A stretch of 64,000 nucleotides of DNA from Eudromia elegans (Eukaryota > Chordata > Aves > Tinamiformes > Tinamidae), in contig PTEX01000013.1 of the NCBI GenBank assembly GCA_003342815.1, positions 2,237,067 to 2,301,066 on the forward strand, written 5' to 3'. The translations under genes and the position numbers were made by a program. The notes beneath the pieces were generated by a model. It had not been told where the DNA came from. It searched no databases and worked only from the letters and a program-made list of their open reading frames with translations. Each line of letters starts with the position of its first letter. Positions within the stretch are counted from its first letter, which is position 1. Shown here in pieces: positions 12,031 to 23,895 of this stretch.

Positions 12031-14267
12031 CACGAGGGATGTGCTTTCTGCTGCTTGTCCGTGTAAATAAATTACACCAAGATGCTCTTCAGTTTGTGAT
12101 TAATGGTCATGTGCCACGGCTCTAGAAACTGGGAGTCTGTCAGTCACGGAAATGACAATGGCAATATTTGGGCCAAACATGTTCCATCCCTCTCATGTAA
12201 CTCCCCATTTGAGTTATTTGAACTAACATGCAAATAGACTGCAGCAAACTAACCATGCAGAGGGGAAATGGATGGCCTGGGGTCTGTCTCTGGGAATACT
12301 GTGAGTATGGATGTTTCCTAGGCGGACAGGTACCTGCTAGAATAATTCTATGGGGCTTCCCTTTCTTAAGCTGCAGGGTGTATAACCAGGAATTCAGAGG
12401 GGGGGTAAAAAAAAAAAAAAAAGTCTTTCAGGTCACTTTTTTTTCCTGACCCCTACTGTGAAGCTCAGAACCGAGGGGACACGGGCAAATCTCTGAGGCT
12501 CTTTGGGCTGGTGCTTTACCATCCAAAAGAGACACGAGTGTCCTCAGCCACAGGGTGTGACAGAAGTGTGAAACTGCTTTTGTTTCAGCACTGCAGAACC
12601 TGCCTGTGCTCCATAGGTCACTGCTGAGACTTTCTCCTTGGAACATGTGGTCTCTGTTAACCACGTTGGTTAGACGCTGGGATCCCATCTACTGTGAGGG
12701 TGCGTCTACCACTGAATCACCTGGAGAGGAAGGTGGGCTAATGCCAATATTTCCTAGAGTCTGCTCCTTTTTTTTCTAGCAGGTGAGATGGTCTTGCTGC
12801 AGGTGAACTCGCTGCCTGCCATGTGAAATATTGTGGGATGAACCACGAGGGTTGAGAGGTCTTTTGCTAGTGAGAAGCTGGCGTATTCATAGAAACACTA
12901 CACTTCTGGCTGTTGTAGTTTTGAATGGTAAAAATGATTTAATACCCGGCCTGTATTTCTGTTTTTAATCCTTGTTCTTTCCTTGCTGCCTCCCTCCATC
13001 CTTGCTTGCCTTGGTTAGACACTTCAGGGACAGCTGTCACCGGCCCTGCTCACACTGGCAGGTCTATCTTGGCATTCCCTTCACGACAGCTCTGGTGAGA
13101 GGGAGACCCAACGCCATTGGCCAGGGCATTCATGGAAAAATGAAGGAGCAAGGCAGTGGTGAAAGGAAATCTGGGTCTGTCAGCGGGGGTGACAGCTGAT
13201 GAGACGCAGGGAAAGGTGGTAGCACATGAGCACCTCAGAAGATAAAGCTGAGGGCCCGAGTGCAACAGAAACAGGCGGGACGTGAGTGGCAGTAATCTGC
13301 CTTTCCAGTGGAGACAGACAGACGGTGTGGAAGAGCTAAGCAAGGCAGCGCCATGGCAAGAACGGAGAGAGGCGCGAAGCACCGACGTGCCGGGATGCTC
13401 CGCGGAGCTTGCGCTGCTCCTTCGCTAACCCCTCAGCTGGCCCCGGGCCTGCGGAGGAGCCTCCGTGCTGCTTTGCTCATGGTCGTGCTGCACAGAGATA
13501 GCAGGCACCCTGCAGCTGGGAAGCTGGACACCGCTGCAGCACTGCTGGTAGAGGAACAGCCCGGGAACGACAGGAGATGGAGAGTGCGGTCCGAAACAAG
13601 TCCGGGAGGCAAAACATCACAGAGGATTCTGGATGGAAGCTGCAATTTAGCTTCGGGGAAATATTCTTTCTAATCTACACTCCCTCTAAAACTGGCTCAT
13701 CTGAATGGGTGGATGTGCTACTTCAGTGAGATTCCTGAAATCTTGATAAGAACTGTAACCAAGCCCAGCTGCCAAGGCCACAGTGTATGTTGGGTTTTAT
13801 GGGGGCACCTTTCAATAGAATCCACTGTGTCCACTGTGCCAGAGCCGAGGGTTTCCCTTCCACGTGACAAACGTAAACCTGGCTTTCCACATCAGGGATC
13901 CCTAGCAATCTCTACCAGCTCTGTAAGCAGACGGGACTCTACTTAAGTGAGTATTTTCTCCCTGTTAAGTGGCTTATTGCACTCCTGAGGTAGAAAGAGA
14001 GAGAAAGCAATAAATGCTTCGGGATGCGCTGGACATGGTGAGGCCCTAGAAACGGGCAATGAACCACAGACAAACTGTGAGAACGAACAGGAACTTGAAA
14101 GAGGCTCTGGACCGTAACAGGCAGGATGTGTGTCCAGTCTGCCCGGTCTGGGAGAAACCAGACAAGATGCAGAAATGATGATCATTTAAGTTGCAGTGGA
14201 GGCTTACGGCTTTTTTAACCATCTTTTATGGCACTTGATATAATCTGTCATGTTCGGAGACATCCCC

Positions 14268-14307
14268 ATATATATATTTATACCTATATATGCCTATATA
14301 TATATAT
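14268..14307. repeat. (TA)n-rich interrupted microsatellite
   Basis: Three runs of tatata separated by 'ttatacc' and 'tgcc' interruptions. Confidence 0.85.
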
Positions 14308-14701
14308 CACTAATAGGACAAGAGACTTGCATGGTTAAGTCTTTCCTAACTTGTCAGGGCTCTCTTCTAGGCAGGCTCGAGCCTTTTCACAGAGTTTGCC
14401 AGAGCTTCCCAGCCCATCTCATGGACGTGGCCTCCCCTTGCTTCTCGAAGCCTCGGAACTTCCCTCCAGCAAACGCAGCAGTGACAGGATGAGGAAGGTG
14501 GCGGCAGCTCCCCAGCTGCTTCAGCGTGACGCTCAAAACCTGATGTGTAAATTAGTGCTCCGTACACATTTGTCACCTCTGAAAACGGAACAAAGGCGAG
14601 TGCAGGTACTAATTTTAGGCAGCCAGGCAACACAGGGACAGTTGCCTAGGGCAGCAGACTTGTTGAATGCAGCAAAATGCCAGGTTCTTACTAAGACACA
14701 C

Positions 14702-14719
14702 GCTGCTGCTGCTGCTGCT
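14702..14719. repeat. (CTG)n microsatellite
   Basis: About six CTG triplets. In one frame (from an ATG at 14667) they encode a Leu run that imitates a signal peptide. That frame does not end in the Trp-Trp junction required for WNT5B, so the repeat is described here only as a simple repeat. Confidence 0.85.
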
Positions 14720-15577
14720 TGCTCTAGGAAGGTGTCACGTAAGTCGGTCGGAAGAGCGTTGGACCTTCACCGTGAGCTCTTTACCTTGGGGCCTGAGGTC
14801 TTCACGCTATGATTCATGTAGCTTTTCAGGCGATGGCTCTGTTTTCCCCACTTGGTCCTCGGTGGTCTGGGTGCGAGCACCTGCTTTCCAGCTGCCTCGC
14901 AGCAGCGTGGACTCATGGCCACCATCTGAGTGGGCCAGGCCCATTTTGGACTTTTTCCTCATTCCTTCCTCCCTCCGGCAGCCGCTCACCCTGTTTGCTT
15001 TCCCTGGATCCCTTTGGACCGTCAGCCACATCCTTTGCAGCTTTCAGTCTGGAAGCTGCTGGCTGAGGCTAAATCCCTCCAACAAAACCTCACCCGCTCT
15101 CCCTGCTTTATCTGAAGCCGTAAGCACAGTCGCCAAAGGAGTTACCTGTGAGGCCTTGAAAAGGTTTCACTGCCACAGTTCACACCTGAGCAGCGGTCAC
15201 TCTCTCCAGGAGCAGGATTCAGCTAGAGATCAGACTTTCGGGCATCTCCCTTTGAAGCACTTCCTTTAGCCTTTGCCTGAAATATTGGGCTGGCTGGTTA
15301 TGTCCTTGTATCCAATATGGCAATTTTTATGTCCCATGGCTCAAAATCAGAACAAAAGATCATACTTGTGCTTAGTAGCCATCAGGCTGCCACCAGCACA
15401 CACCATTTGGCTGTTTTTAACCACCAGCAGCATTCAAACAATAATTAAAAAGAGGCATTTAGTTAATGTCGTGCATTTCTCAGACCTGGTTTCACCTGAG
15501 CATCTCGCAGGCTTTGAGGCCATAAAGGTTTTAGGTTGCCCCTCACCTCAGTGCTAGAGCTTGACGGCTGGTGCCAT

Positions 15578-15789
15578 CCACCCCAGCACGGCCATCAGCA
15601 TCTCCATGTTTGTGAGCGTCCACCCCAGCACGGCCATCGGCATCCCACATATTTATGAGCATTTACCCCAGCATGGGCATTGGCATCCCCCGTGTTTGTG
15701 AGCATCCACCCCAGCACGGCCATCAGCATCTCCGTGTTTGTGATCGTCCACCCCAGCACGGCCATCGGCATCCTCGTGTTTGTGAGCAT
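15578..15789. repeat. 42-bp minisatellite, five tandem copies
   Basis: Five copies beginning at 15578, 15620, 15664, 15706 and 15748. Four are 42 bases and the second is 44. Each copy begins ccaccccagcacggccat (the third is diverged, taccccagcatgggcat) and ends with a variant of gtgtttgtgagcat. A 42-base period is 14 codons, so open frames persist on both strands, but there is no other sign of coding. Copies alternate between catcagcatctcc and catcggcatcc variants, which suggests an 84-base two-unit duplication. Confidence 0.92.
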
Positions 15790-16180
15790 TTCTATCTCGC
15801 CTGGGACGTCTCGCGTCCCTTCTGGGAGGGTCATGGGACGTCCTGCCACTGAGTCCTCCTTGCTCAGAACCCGTGAGGAGCCTTGGTTGGGGCGAAGCTA
15901 AGGGTTCACCTCTCCCCTTATGTCATTTATTTACATGGTGCATACCTTATACGTGCGTGCGAAACAGTGAGGGGAGGCTTTTTTCTTTCTTTTTCCACCC
16001 TCATTCTTCTTCCTTCTGTCTGTGTTGCAATGAAGAGGTGGGACCTTCTCTGCCAGCGAGAAGCTGTTCGGTATCTGCCTTGGAAGGGCTGTAGGTGACA
16101 TCACGCGGTGTCTGTGCAGACTCGTTGTTTGTCATGGAAAAGTCACCCATCCGTACAGCCCTTCCTTCCTGCCCAGACAC
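15790..16180. other. Non-coding spacer before the CpG island
   Basis: Ordinary sequence without a recognisable exon, repeat or regulatory motif. It contains a short pyrimidine-rich tract near 15980-16020. Confidence 0.5.
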
Positions 16181-16864
16181 TGGGAGATAGACTCTCCATT
16201 CTGCCTGTTCCCCGTGGAAGCCGCGGCCCGGTCCAGCCCGCCGTCACGCTCGCGGGGGATGCAGGAGGTGCCCACAGAGTCACCCTGTTTCCTTGAGACG
16301 CGGACCCCGCTGTGCCCGCGCCGTGAAGCCCCCCTCCCGCCGGGGCTGCGGTCACACAAGGCCTTTTTGTGCCGGGGCTAATGCTGGCGCTCGGAGCCGC
16401 ACATCTGTGCGCCAGGTGAGGCAGGGCCACCAGCTGCAGGTAGCGCCCATCTGGATGGGGCAGGACGCGAAGCCTGGTACAAACAAACCCGCCGATTTCA
16501 CCATGGTGGCTGCAAGGAATTCCCTAACAAATACTCCGCAGCACTGCGGCTGCTGAGGCCGGCGCCGAGTGTCTCGGTGCTGCTCGGGGGGCAGCACAGG
16601 AGGCCGGGCACCGTGGGGTACGTCCGGCCACAACACGGTGGCCACTGGCTGGGATCCACGTGCAGCTGTCGTCGGGTGGCAGTGGGAGCACGAGGGGCCG
16701 CGTGGGTGCACGAGGGGCCGCGGGCCGTGGCGGGACGCGCGGGACGGCGCCGGGGCGCGAGGCAGTTCCGTGGGGCCCCCTCGCTTCCCGCGGGGCCTCG
16801 CAGAGTTTCGCGGGACGGGGCAGGGGGCTGCGCGCGGCTCGCACGGGGCCAGGGGAGCCCCCGC

Positions 16865-17418
16865 NNNNNNNNNNNNNNNNNNNNNNNNNNNNNNNNNNNN
16901 NNNNNNNNNNNNNNNNNNNNNNNNNNNNNNNNNNNNNNNNNNNNNNNNNNNNNNNNNNNNNNNNNNNNNNNNNNNNNNNNNNNNNNNNNNNNNNNNNNNN
17001 NNNNNNNNNNNNNNNNNNNNNNNNNNNNNNNNNNNNNNNNNNNNNNNNNNNNNNNNNNNNNNNNNNNNNNNNNNNNNNNNNNNNNNNNNNNNNNNNNNNN
17101 NNNNNNNNNNNNNNNNNNNNNNNNNNNNNNNNNNNNNNNNNNNNNNNNNNNNNNNNNNNNNNNNNNNNNNNNNNNNNNNNNNNNNNNNNNNNNNNNNNNN
17201 NNNNNNNNNNNNNNNNNNNNNNNNNNNNNNNNNNNNNNNNNNNNNNNNNNNNNNNNNNNNNNNNNNNNNNNNNNNNNNNNNNNNNNNNNNNNNNNNNNNN
17301 NNNNNNNNNNNNNNNNNNNNNNNNNNNNNNNNNNNNNNNNNNNNNNNNNNNNNNNNNNNNNNNNNNNNNNNNNNNNNNNNNNNNNNNNNNNNNNNNNNNN
17401 NNNNNNNNNNNNNNNNNN
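16865..17418. other. Assembly gap (554 Ns)
   Basis: A continuous run of N. The flanks are extremely GC-rich, and the right flank opens directly into a GGGAC pentamer array, so the gap probably reflects a tandem repeat that could not be sequenced or assembled. The stated length may be arbitrary. Confidence 0.98.
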
Positions 17419-17492
17419 GGGACGGGACGGGGTGCAACGGGACGGGATGGGACGGGACGCGACGGGACAGGGCGCGATGGGACGGGACGGGG
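17419..17492. repeat. GGGAC pentanucleotide tandem array at gap edge
   Basis: About 15 units of gggac and close variants (gggat, gcgac) follow the Ns directly. The repeated GGG runs with two-base loops have G-quadruplex potential. The array must continue into the gap. Confidence 0.9.
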
Positions 17493-17836
17493 CGCGCGCG
17501 GCTCCCCCGCGGGAAGTTTCTTTCCGGCTTCGCTCCCTCTGTGCACGGCTCGCTGCGCCACTGTCCCTCCCGCTGTCCCCCCCGCTGTCCCCCTCGCTGC
17601 CCACGGACTCGCACCGTCCTGGGGCGCTCCGGAGCATCGCGGACATGGGCGGGAGGACCCGGGCCGGGATGGGCAGAGCCTCGCGGGAGGAGCCCCGGCC
17701 GCGGGCTGCCCCGGCCCCTTGCGCAGCGCCGTGTCCACAGCGCCCCACGCGAGCCCATGGCCCCCGCGGGCAGCGCCCGGTAGCGGGAGCGGGGCCCGTC
17801 CGCGCGCGGGCTCGCCGGACCTGTCCCTCCTCGCAG

Positions 17837-18084
17837 GTCCTTGGCCATGAACCCCATCCAGCGTCCCGAGATGTACATCATCGGGGCGCAGCCCGTGTGC
17901 AGCCAGCTGCCGGGGCTGTCCCCCGGGCAGCGCAAGCTCTGCCAGCTCTACCAGGAGCACATGGTGTTCATCGGCGAGGGCGCCCGCAGCGCCATCAAGG
18001 AGTGCCAGTACCAGTTTCGGCAGCGCCGGTGGAACTGCAGCACGGTGGACAACACCTCCGTCTTCGGCCGCGTCATGAAAATAG
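17837..18084 (+). CDS. WNT5B: WNT5B, coding exon starting Ser-Leu-Ala-Met-Asn (second coding exon)
   Basis: WNT5B is a secreted Wnt ligand that binds Frizzled/ROR-type receptors, classically in non-canonical signalling. This exon encodes 82 residues starting [16 protein letters not shown] and ending VFGRVMKI. It covers the start of the mature Wnt domain, with [12 protein letters not shown] and N-glycosylation sequons NCS and NTS. The acceptor is tcctcgcag; the exon's first base completes a Trp codon split TG|G, matching the Asn-Ser-Trp-Trp junction of WNT5 proteins. The donor is atag|gtagga at 18085. The [18 protein letters not shown] text fits WNT5B better than WNT5A, which has QLAGLSQG at this place. 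The three visible exons give 332 residues; adding the 27 residues of the human leader exon gives exactly the human length of 359. The leader exon is not visible, so the gene is incomplete here. Confidence 0.96.
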
Positions 18085-18902
18085 GTAGGAGCTGCCAGCG
18101 CTGCTGGCCTGGCAGGCATCAGGTGCCGGGCTCACCCCGGGCTCCCGTGCTCTGCCCAGCTCCACGCGGAGGAGTCAGGAGCGCCCGTGGTGCTGCTGAA
18201 GCTCCCCGAAAGCAGCAGCCTTCCCGGTGCTGCCTCTGCACCTGGGGCACAACGGAGCTGGCAGAGCCCAGGCTGGCGGGACGGACTCTCCTTGGTGGGG
18301 ACAGGACACGGGAAGGTCAGGAAGAGGGGGCTGCTTTGTTTCCCAGTGCTTGTTTGGAGCACCGGGAACAATGGCCCCACATTATCTTCCTCAGCATCTG
18401 GAGTGCCCTTGGACAGGGAATGCAGCCCTGAGATACTGGGGGGAAATATTGACTCCCTCATTTGGGATTCCCCCCTCCCACCCCCACTTCTCTCTTTTCT
18501 GCTGCTTTCTGTGTAAACCTAAGGGATTTTTATAATTCCTGCCCCGCTGGCCGTAAGCGGCGCATTGACAGGCCATTCTTGCACTTGAATTGAGGTGTGA
18601 CCCGGCTACATTGTCCCCGCTCCTTTTGAAATGCACTCATCTGATGGCAAGAAACCGAGAAATCCGGGCAGGGTTTGATGTGTCCGACAGCCGGGACAAT
18701 AAAGGCAAGGTGTTAAAACTGCAGCTCCCACACACGCTCCCACACGCTCCACCCCTGCGGGAAGAGGCTCCAGTGCTCACCCACAGAGCCGGCCCGTTAG
18801 CGCTGAGGAACCCGGACCGGTGCCATCCCCATCCCTCCGCGCGGGATGGAGCTCCCGCACCCCAGCTGCACCAGCACTGCTTACGCTGTTTACTGATTAA
18901 TC

Positions 18903-18934
18903 AATTTATTTATTTATTTATTTATTTATTTATT
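18903..18934. repeat. (ATTT)n microsatellite
   Basis: About eight tandem attt units. Confidence 0.9.
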
Positions 18935-21900
18935 GGACTCCACGCTCAAAAAGCAGCACTGGGAGCAGGCACCAATGTTTCTGCCTCTTCTCTTCTGGAG
19001 AGCCAAGTCAGTCGGGTGCTTTGGATAACCAAGTCCTTGGTTCTATTTGAGGGCTTAGCGTAAACCCCTTCTACTTGAGGGCTTAGTGTAAAACTCTTAG
19101 GCATCACCCTGGGAAAGTTTAGTAAATTATTCAGCGCATAAAATTTCGATTCTACCCTTTTTATCCATCTCTTCGGCTCATGCTCTAAGAAATGCTGTGT
19201 TCCTCTAGGGTGCTCCCTTGGGAAATTCCCGTTTCCTGACACATACTTTCAGCTCCTGACACACGTCCAAGGCATCTGTGCATCCTTGATCTCTCGCTGT
19301 CTGATAGCAAGGGTGGTGGCCAGATGAGGCTACATACGGTCCCAGATTGTTAAACCTGTGCTTCAGGGTATGAAAGCGGAGTGTTCAGCCCCCAAATGGG
19401 AAAGGAGAGAGGCTGGAGCTGGGTAATGATGACAGCAAATACCCCTCCATCTGGCGTCCCCGCTCCAAAGCACAGCCCAAGCTTTCCAAAAATGGGGTGA
19501 ACTTAAGATTCCCAGAGATCCTAGTGACTCAACAAGGACATAAGAAAAGCTGTTTCTGCCCTTCTGGGGCCAACCTTCTACCCAGCTAGTCTGGAAGAGT
19601 CCAAACATGGAGAAGAAGTAAGAGTGAACTGAAGGGAAAGCAGAGATCGGAGGCAACGGTAGACGGACAGACAGAAAGGGTCCCTAGGATAATGGGAAGA
19701 AGGGACTGGAGAGAATAAAGGAAGATTGCTCCTTTTTAAAATGGCTTTGATCCTCTCACCTTAAACGAGAGTGGGTTTGGGGTTGATGAGGATAGGTGTG
19801 GATGTGTGATGGGTGAGTCCGGTCATCCTGTCGCTGTTTAGGGGGGGAGGTGGTGGTGGTTGTTGGAAATGCTGATGTGTCTCTATAGGAATCTGCTGAT
19901 GCCTGTGAAGCGGTCGCCTGCAGTTGCCCGCTGTTTAAAAAGCCACCCTAACACAAAGTTTTCAGCCTGGCTCCATTCGATGCTCTGCTTCGGTCAGTTA
20001 GAGCGTGTTTAGAGGGGGATATTTTTCCTCTAGTGCGAGACAATAGGGAAGACAAGCTAGAAAAATGTTGCCAGAAGTAGCCTGGAGCGTTACAGGTTTT
20101 ATGATGATTCATCACTGCTGTCTGTTTAAGTCAGTGATAAGCTGCTCTAGAGGATGACACTGCCTCTTTTCTCTTCCTTCTACCTTCAGGTTTTCTTTCT
20201 TGCTTGCTTTGTAATGGAGCGTTGCTCATTACTTCAGCAAATCTGTTTTCTGTGCTGGAGAAGAAGAAACCATTTCAACCTCTTAGGTCGTGTCAGCTGT
20301 AAGTGATTCTTCTCTAGGTTCATACTGTGTGCCTGGCTCCTACTTTCAACCTCTGAGCCCCACTTCTGGATGACGGCCCTTTTTCTGTATATTATTCCAA
20401 TGGTGCAGAAGGAAAAAAGTGGGGAAAAAAGGTCTGGAGAGCAGAGTATCTGCACAAGGGCAGGGGCATGCCAGAGTGTTGAGGAGAGGTAGGAAAAGGA
20501 GATAAGAAGGACCCAGAGCAGAAGGTGTTTAGTGTGCCAGTAATTCTGGGCTGCCCACCCACAGGCGCCAGCACGGCACGTGTTGTGATATCTGTGATAT
20601 CGTACGTGATTTCTTGAGCTGTTCTGGATTATGGGAGGGGAGAAGGCCTGCTCCAGCTAAGTCCAAACCCCCACGAGGGTCTGCACTGGGAGACCTGGAA
20701 GCCTTTTTACCTTTCACCCTCACAAGGTGGTCAGTCAGTGTTTAGTCATTGCACCTTCCTTTGGTGCATTTCATAGAGGTGAGGCAGCCTCATGGCACAG
20801 AGGTTTGGTGGAGGCATCTGTGGCAGTGGAGTCAGCCGCTTTGTAACACTTGTTTTTCCTAGTGTTTTTGTTATCGTGGGAATGGCTTTTAGCCTTGGAA
20901 TGCAGTCCCTGGCTCGTTCCAAAACAATATCGGTGACGTAAATATAAACGATCCTTCTGAAGTTGCTTCTTGTCCTATCCATACAGATTACAGGCTGTAT
21001 ATGTGTGTTTATGTAGATTACATACAGAGATATATATGTACCTTAATTGCTCCTGGATCTCTGTAAGGTAGCATTGGAATTTCCTTAGGAGAGGAGGGAA
21101 TATATAGCTTATTCCGTAATCTCTTTCAGTGCAATCCCAAATGCCAGACTGGGTTTTCCGGATTAGTCCAGCGGATTAGTCTAGAGCAAATGATATTTCT
21201 TCTCTTTTCTTTTTCCAATGGAGGAAAAAAAAGGAGGAGAAAATGAATAATAAAAAAGATTTTTTCACTCTCACTTTTCTTTAAAATCAGCCAGCTTTAG
21301 AAAAAGGTTTTATTAAAAGCATAATTGGAAACAAAGATGCCTGCATAAAAAAAAAGAAATACAGGTTTTTATCACCGTTACTTCAGTCTCCCCTCTGACG
21401 ACCTCAGTTCTGCTTGTGTTTCTGCTGGGACACTGCTTCTCCCGGGCCCCCCTGCTGCAGCCGCGGCCCCACGGCCCCGGGCTCGTCCAGTGGGGCGGCC
21501 TGGGGCGCTGAGCAGGCGCAGGAGGGCAGCACCGCTCTGTGCAGAGCCCTGCTCCATGCAGAGCCCCGCTCTGCCCCCAGCCTCCCGCTCTGCCCCCAGC
21601 CTCCCACGGCCGCTGCAGGCTGGGAGGCGCTGCAGTTGCGTCTCTAACAGCCCCCTGCCCAGGAGGGCCCCAGGGGTTAGGGACGGCCGCTGTCACCTCC
21701 CGTGTTTGCATGTGCTGGGGGACACCCTGAGCTGTCCACTGAGGCGGTGCCGCCGCTGTGCTCGGCTGGAGTGGGTCTTGGGGAGAGAGAATGGGCTGAA
21801 TCCCGTGTGCTTTCCTGGCTGGAAGGCGTGCTCAGAGCACAGGGACGGGGCCATGAGGAGACCAGCGCAAAACTGGGAGGGCTAAGCGCATGGGATCTCA

Positions 21901-22179
21901 CACTCGTACCTGAGCCCACCCTCCAAACCAAGCCGTGGGGTTCCAAAAACACAAATTCTGAAAACCAGGTCTCTTCTGCTGTGTGTGCAGCACAGAATAC
22001 ACCCACCACTGCTCCTCTCAGCCGCTCCCGCTGCCCTGTCTGCAGCCTGAACCCTGTGAGCCCCAGGCGTGCTGAGCGGTGCTGCTGCTACACAGAGGTG
22101 GCTAAAATGGAGGTGGGAAAGGCACAAATCCGACCGGTACTTTCAGGATCCTGAGCACCTGGATTCGTGCACTCTCTTT

Positions 22180-22225
22180 TCAACAAACTGCTCGTTTCCA
22201 ACCATAATGATTCTATGGTTAGGAG
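22180..22225 (+). repeat. Possible CR1 LINE 3'-end remnant
   Basis: The text tttccaaccataatgattct followed by atgg resembles the avian CR1 3' end (cttccaacc...atgattctatg). Only the last few dozen bases look familiar, so the assignment is tentative. Confidence 0.4.
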
Positions 22226-23895
22226 GTCCTCTCCTTGTGCGTGTTTTGAGCTCTCTCCATACTTGACTGCAACTCCCTTAGTGGGCAGTATCAGCCATTA
22301 CCTCAACTAGGAGTCCCTTGCCTCCCCTCTCATTCCAGGAAGGTTTTGGAGGGCCTAGTCCTTCCCTGAACAACCTGCTCTTCAGGTCCTCCTTTCCATA
22401 GTAGCATCCCTTGTAGCAGCTCATTTGGCCTTGTGATCTGCTGCGGAGCAGCAGCTGTTTCTGCAGGACCCCTTAGTGCACAACCCTCATTTAGGAGAGG
22501 AGCAAACCACGGGTTGTTCTGCAAGGTGTGTAAGTGTTTGCAGTTGTCTTGGGTCAAGTACTGCTAATCTGGTGATAAGCTGCTATTAATTGCAGATTGT
22601 CAGCTCATGCAAATGGGGACACGAAAGCTCAGTCCCACCAAGGGAGCAGAGACAGACATCCCTTTATGGGAGTTGGTGCAAGTAGCTCTTCTCAGCCATC
22701 CTGCTCCTCCTGCAAGGCCTGGGCAGGCGTTCCCTCTATCATCCGAAGGTTTGACGGCACGCCGGGTGTTGGTGCAGTTATTTATTACGCTGTGCCACGT
22801 CAGTGCAGGTGTGGATTGCCCCGCTGCCCCCTGCCTTCCCCCCGGACCTACGGCCCTGGGTTGTGCAGCACACTTGGCCTTACGTGGTGTGCCGGCTGCA
22901 GAGGTGCCCCGGTCAAAGTGGGGCTGACTCAGTGCCAGGAACTCAGAGCTGGAGCCCCATCCAGCTGCTTGGCTTGTGTTCCAAGCCGTGTAGGGAATAC
23001 GCTCCGAGCAGGGCAGTCTCCAGTAGAAGTGCAAATGGAAAGTCTTTTCATTTATTATTGTCTACATGGGAAAGTTTTACTCGTTCCAGCACTGCAGTTC
23101 TGTAGGTGTTGGGAGAGCCTCTGTCTTGATGTTTTGGCATAAAAATGGTTTCCTTCAGTCTATCTCGAACCAATTACCAACAGACCTTAATTAAACCAAA
23201 AGAAGGCAGATTTGAACCAAGGTGACCGTAAGAAGTGTTTGTCCTAATCAAGCTAAAGCAGTTCTAGAGTGATAGCTGGTTAAACTGGGTTGCTTCCCCT
23301 CTACAGGCCTGGCTTTGTACGTTGTTCTCAGTGGTTCTTGGCAGGTTGGGTGGACAAGGCAGCATAACCTGCCTGAGCGATTCCTCCGGGTTCAGATCAG
23401 AGCACACTGCAAGGCTGATGGAAGCAGAAATGGGAATGAGGGTGAGCAATCCCTGCACGCGACGTTGCTATGTCTTGGGGCAGGGGACAGGAGCTTCTGG
23501 GAATCTTCAGTGGGCAAATGTGAAGACAATGTTAATCCCTGGAGAGCAGCACCTACATGTTCCTAGAGAACATGCAGTTCACAGGAATATTCCTCCAGGC
23601 CATAGCAGGAATTTCAGCCCCTTCTTTGGTATGACAGAGAATATTTGGATTTGATCCCGGGTGCACAGCAACTGCCAGGGCTGAAGAGTCAGTTGACTGG
23701 AGCCATTATTAAGAAATGGAAGGCGAAAGGGAACGGCAGCCTGTGTGATGATGGTTCCCACTACTCCCCTTTGCCCAGACCGTGGCTCCCTCGGCCTCGG
23801 TGTCCCGCACTTTCACCCCGGCTGGTTCCCGCTGCTGGGGTGCGCGGGCGTCGCGTGCGGGCCGCTAACGCGCTGCCCGTGTGTGTGTGCCGCAG

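Larger units (their letters stand above)
2081..15577. other. Upstream non-coding region, no gene recognised
   Basis: I see no exon of a known gene here. Many short open frames exist but none resembles a protein family, and several GC-rich patches (3230-3370, 3800-4030, 7140-7290, 8120-8290, 11880-12010) give overlapping frames on both strands, as expected of shadows. Contents I can name are simple repeats and a 23-bp tandem duplication at 5043-5082 (tgcctggggattgaact repeated). Regulatory DNA for WNT5B may lie here, but nothing in the sequence proves it. Confidence 0.6.
16180..17836 (+). promoter_or_regulatory. WNT5B: CpG island, likely WNT5B promoter/5' region, with assembly gap
   Basis: Very GC- and CpG-rich DNA runs from about 16180 up to the first visible WNT5B exon, interrupted by Ns at 16865-17418. 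Its position directly 5' of WNT5B makes it the natural candidate for a WNT5B promoter and for the missing leader exon. No TATA box stands out. Large open frames through the island on both strands (for example 16352-17935 minus) read through the Ns and have no protein-like features. Confidence 0.55.
18085..23895 (+). other. WNT5B: WNT5B intron between visible coding exons 1 and 2
   Basis: The 5.8-kb intron has a gtagga donor and a tgtgtgccgcag acceptor, phase 1. It contains an (ATTT)n run and a possible CR1 3' tip near 22190. I see no other gene. Confidence 0.85.

Noticed and set aside
14667-15269. 200-residue + frame with a Leu-rich, signal-peptide-like start, considered as the WNT5B leader
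   Set aside because: The hydrophobic run comes from a CTG microsatellite. The frame has no Ala-Asn-Ser-Trp-Trp ending and no donor that would join in phase to 17837.
16352-17935. Large open frames (up to about 530 residues) on both strands across the gap
   Set aside because: About 185 codons are Ns and the remainder is GC-rich shadow of the CpG island and of WNT5B exon sequence.
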